This document shows, one piece after another, positions 16,643 to 17,132 of a DNA stretch of 17,132 nucleotides. The DNA is from CAYMUR01 sp964393615 (lineage in GTDB: Bacteria; Planctomycetota; Planctomycetia; Pirellulales; Pirellulaceae). The position numbers and the translations under genes were made by a program. Location of the stretch: contig CAYMUR010000102.1 in NCBI GenBank assembly GCA_964393615.1, positions 1-17,132 on the forward strand, read 5' to 3'. Position 1 is the first letter of the stretch, and each line of letters opens with the position of its first letter. The notes under the pieces were generated by a model. It saw only the letters and a list, made by a program, of their open reading frames with translations. It was not told the origin of the DNA and ran no database searches.

Positions 16643-17086
16643 GTGGCTGACAGCAAAAAACAATGGAAATTCTTGCATCGGTGCCGCACCATGGAGGGCG
16701 ACGGGATTTTGATCAATTTGACTGCTATCGGGATCTGGGATATAGTCGAAGCCACCCACAAGATCTTGATGGTGAGAGAAGAGATGACGGGCGGTAAGCC
16801 CGACAGCAACAAGGACTGGAATTGGGTGCAATTCAACTGCAAGATTACCGCTTACGGAATCAATGGTCACGGAACGATCCCTGGAGACGGTGTTTTAACC
16901 CGCACCGGAGTTTTAACCCGCACCGGATACGACACCTTTTCCAGTTACCAGGTGGGCGGCTGCCACTTCCAGCTGGCCGACGACAGTGTCCGTTTCAGTT
17001 CTGAGAACATCGATCGACTGACACTTAAGTCTTTGACGACCAAGCCTGAAGGCGAAGTCATATCGGCCAATAATGGAGGCCAATGA
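16643..17086 (+). CDS. DUF1559 family protein, C-terminal part only (likely remnant)
   Basis: The last 60 residues match the DUF1559 tail: SSYQVGGCHFQLADDSVRFSS then ENIDRLTLKSLTT and EGEVI, where most members have the H-x9-DG-type ADGSVRF. DUF1559 proteins are pilin-like secreted proteins of about 300-400 residues with an N-terminal methylated helix. That helix and most of the body are absent here. The frame is open from 16508 but has no ATG before 16691; GTG 16643 is the first reasonable start, without Shine-Dalgarno. Residues 1-80 are not recognisable. An in-frame 18-bp duplication gives VLTRTG twice in a row. Its stop overlaps the next start by ATGA, a usual arrangement after DUF1559 genes. 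It is probably a decayed gene, though a short functional product cannot be excluded. Confidence 0.6.
   Translation: MADSKKQWKFLHRCRTMEGDGILINLTAIGIWDIVEATHKILMVREEMTGGKPDSNKDWNWVQFNCKITAYGINGHGTIPGDGVLTRTGVLTRTGYDTFSSYQVGGCHFQLADDSVRFSSENIDRLTLKSLTTKPEGEVISANNGGQ
16892..16927. repeat. 18-bp exact tandem duplication within the DUF1559 frame
   Basis: GTTTTAACCCGCACCGGA occurs at 16892-16909 and 16910-16927. It keeps the frame and duplicates six residues (VLTRTG). Confidence 0.95.
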
Positions 17087-17132
17087 TGAGTAAGAACTAC
17101 CAATACTACAAAAGAACCCCGAGTAGAATCAT
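17083..17132 (+). CDS. Start of an unidentified gene, cut by the window end
   Basis: ATG at 17083 overlaps the preceding stop as ATGA and is followed by another ATG at 17086. Only 16 complete codons are visible (MMSKNYQYYKRTPSRI), with no family signal. Small secreted proteins often follow DUF1559 genes in planctomycetes, which is the only hint of its nature. Confidence 0.45.
   Translation, partial: MMSKNYQYYKRTPSRI

Noticed and set aside
1..17132. tRNA, rRNA, riboswitch, transposase or integrase genes
   Set aside because: I found no cloverleaf with a TTCGA-type arm, no ribosomal RNA core sequence, and no DDE or tyrosine recombinase motifs.

Overview
The window looks like a chromosomal segment of a Planctomycetota bacterium, most likely a Pirellulaceae/Planctomycetaceae relative. 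The evidence is the set of families present: DUF1553, DUF1501, DUF1592 and DUF1552 secreted proteins, a DUF1559 C-terminus, PEP-CTERM surface proteins, a planctomycete-type DHODH-like protein and Tat-type leaders. Two runs of exactly ten Ns (7092-7101 and 10094-10103) mark scaffold gaps, so this is a draft, possibly metagenomic, assembly.

Layout. 1-2171 (+): the 3' part of a DUF1549/DUF1553 gene followed by a complete Tat-exported DUF1501 gene, a standard planctomycete pair. 2303-5071 (-): an open frame for a membrane protein that may be a truncated flippase, an intact secreted beta-propeller glycosidase-like gene, and the decayed C-terminal part of a BNR/sialidase-like gene. 5120-6023 (+): shikimate kinase, joined by an ATGA overlap to a broken TRAP-transporter solute-binding lipoprotein gene, which runs into a scrap of a WD40-repeat gene. 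6274-12281 (-): a DHODH-like flavoprotein, one long DUF1592-type cytochrome-c-like gene that the second N gap makes look like two, and a DUF1552 gene. 12836-15229 (-): two tandem paralogous PEP-CTERM proteins, the downstream one carrying an extra autotransporter-type repeat block. 15230-16507: a gene-poor stretch with three repeat structures, including a palindromic cluster of 7-bp repeats and an exact 3 x 20-bp tandem repeat just below a sigma70-like promoter candidate. 16643-17132 (+): the C-terminal part of a DUF1559 protein and the first codons of another gene, again linked by ATGA.

How the genes work together. The DUF1553/DUF1501 and DUF1592/DUF1552 pairs are two planctomycete secreted modules combining haem-type CxxCH proteins with Tat-exported partners. 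Their substrates are unknown. The glycosidase-like gene and sialidase remnant suggest a history of polysaccharide use. No complete novel system is visible. The most notable points are the amount of gene decay between intact genes (at least three remnants with stop codons or frameshifts), the gap-induced false split of the DUF1592 gene, the mosaic PEP-CTERM paralogs, and the heptad palindrome in the gene-poor stretch.
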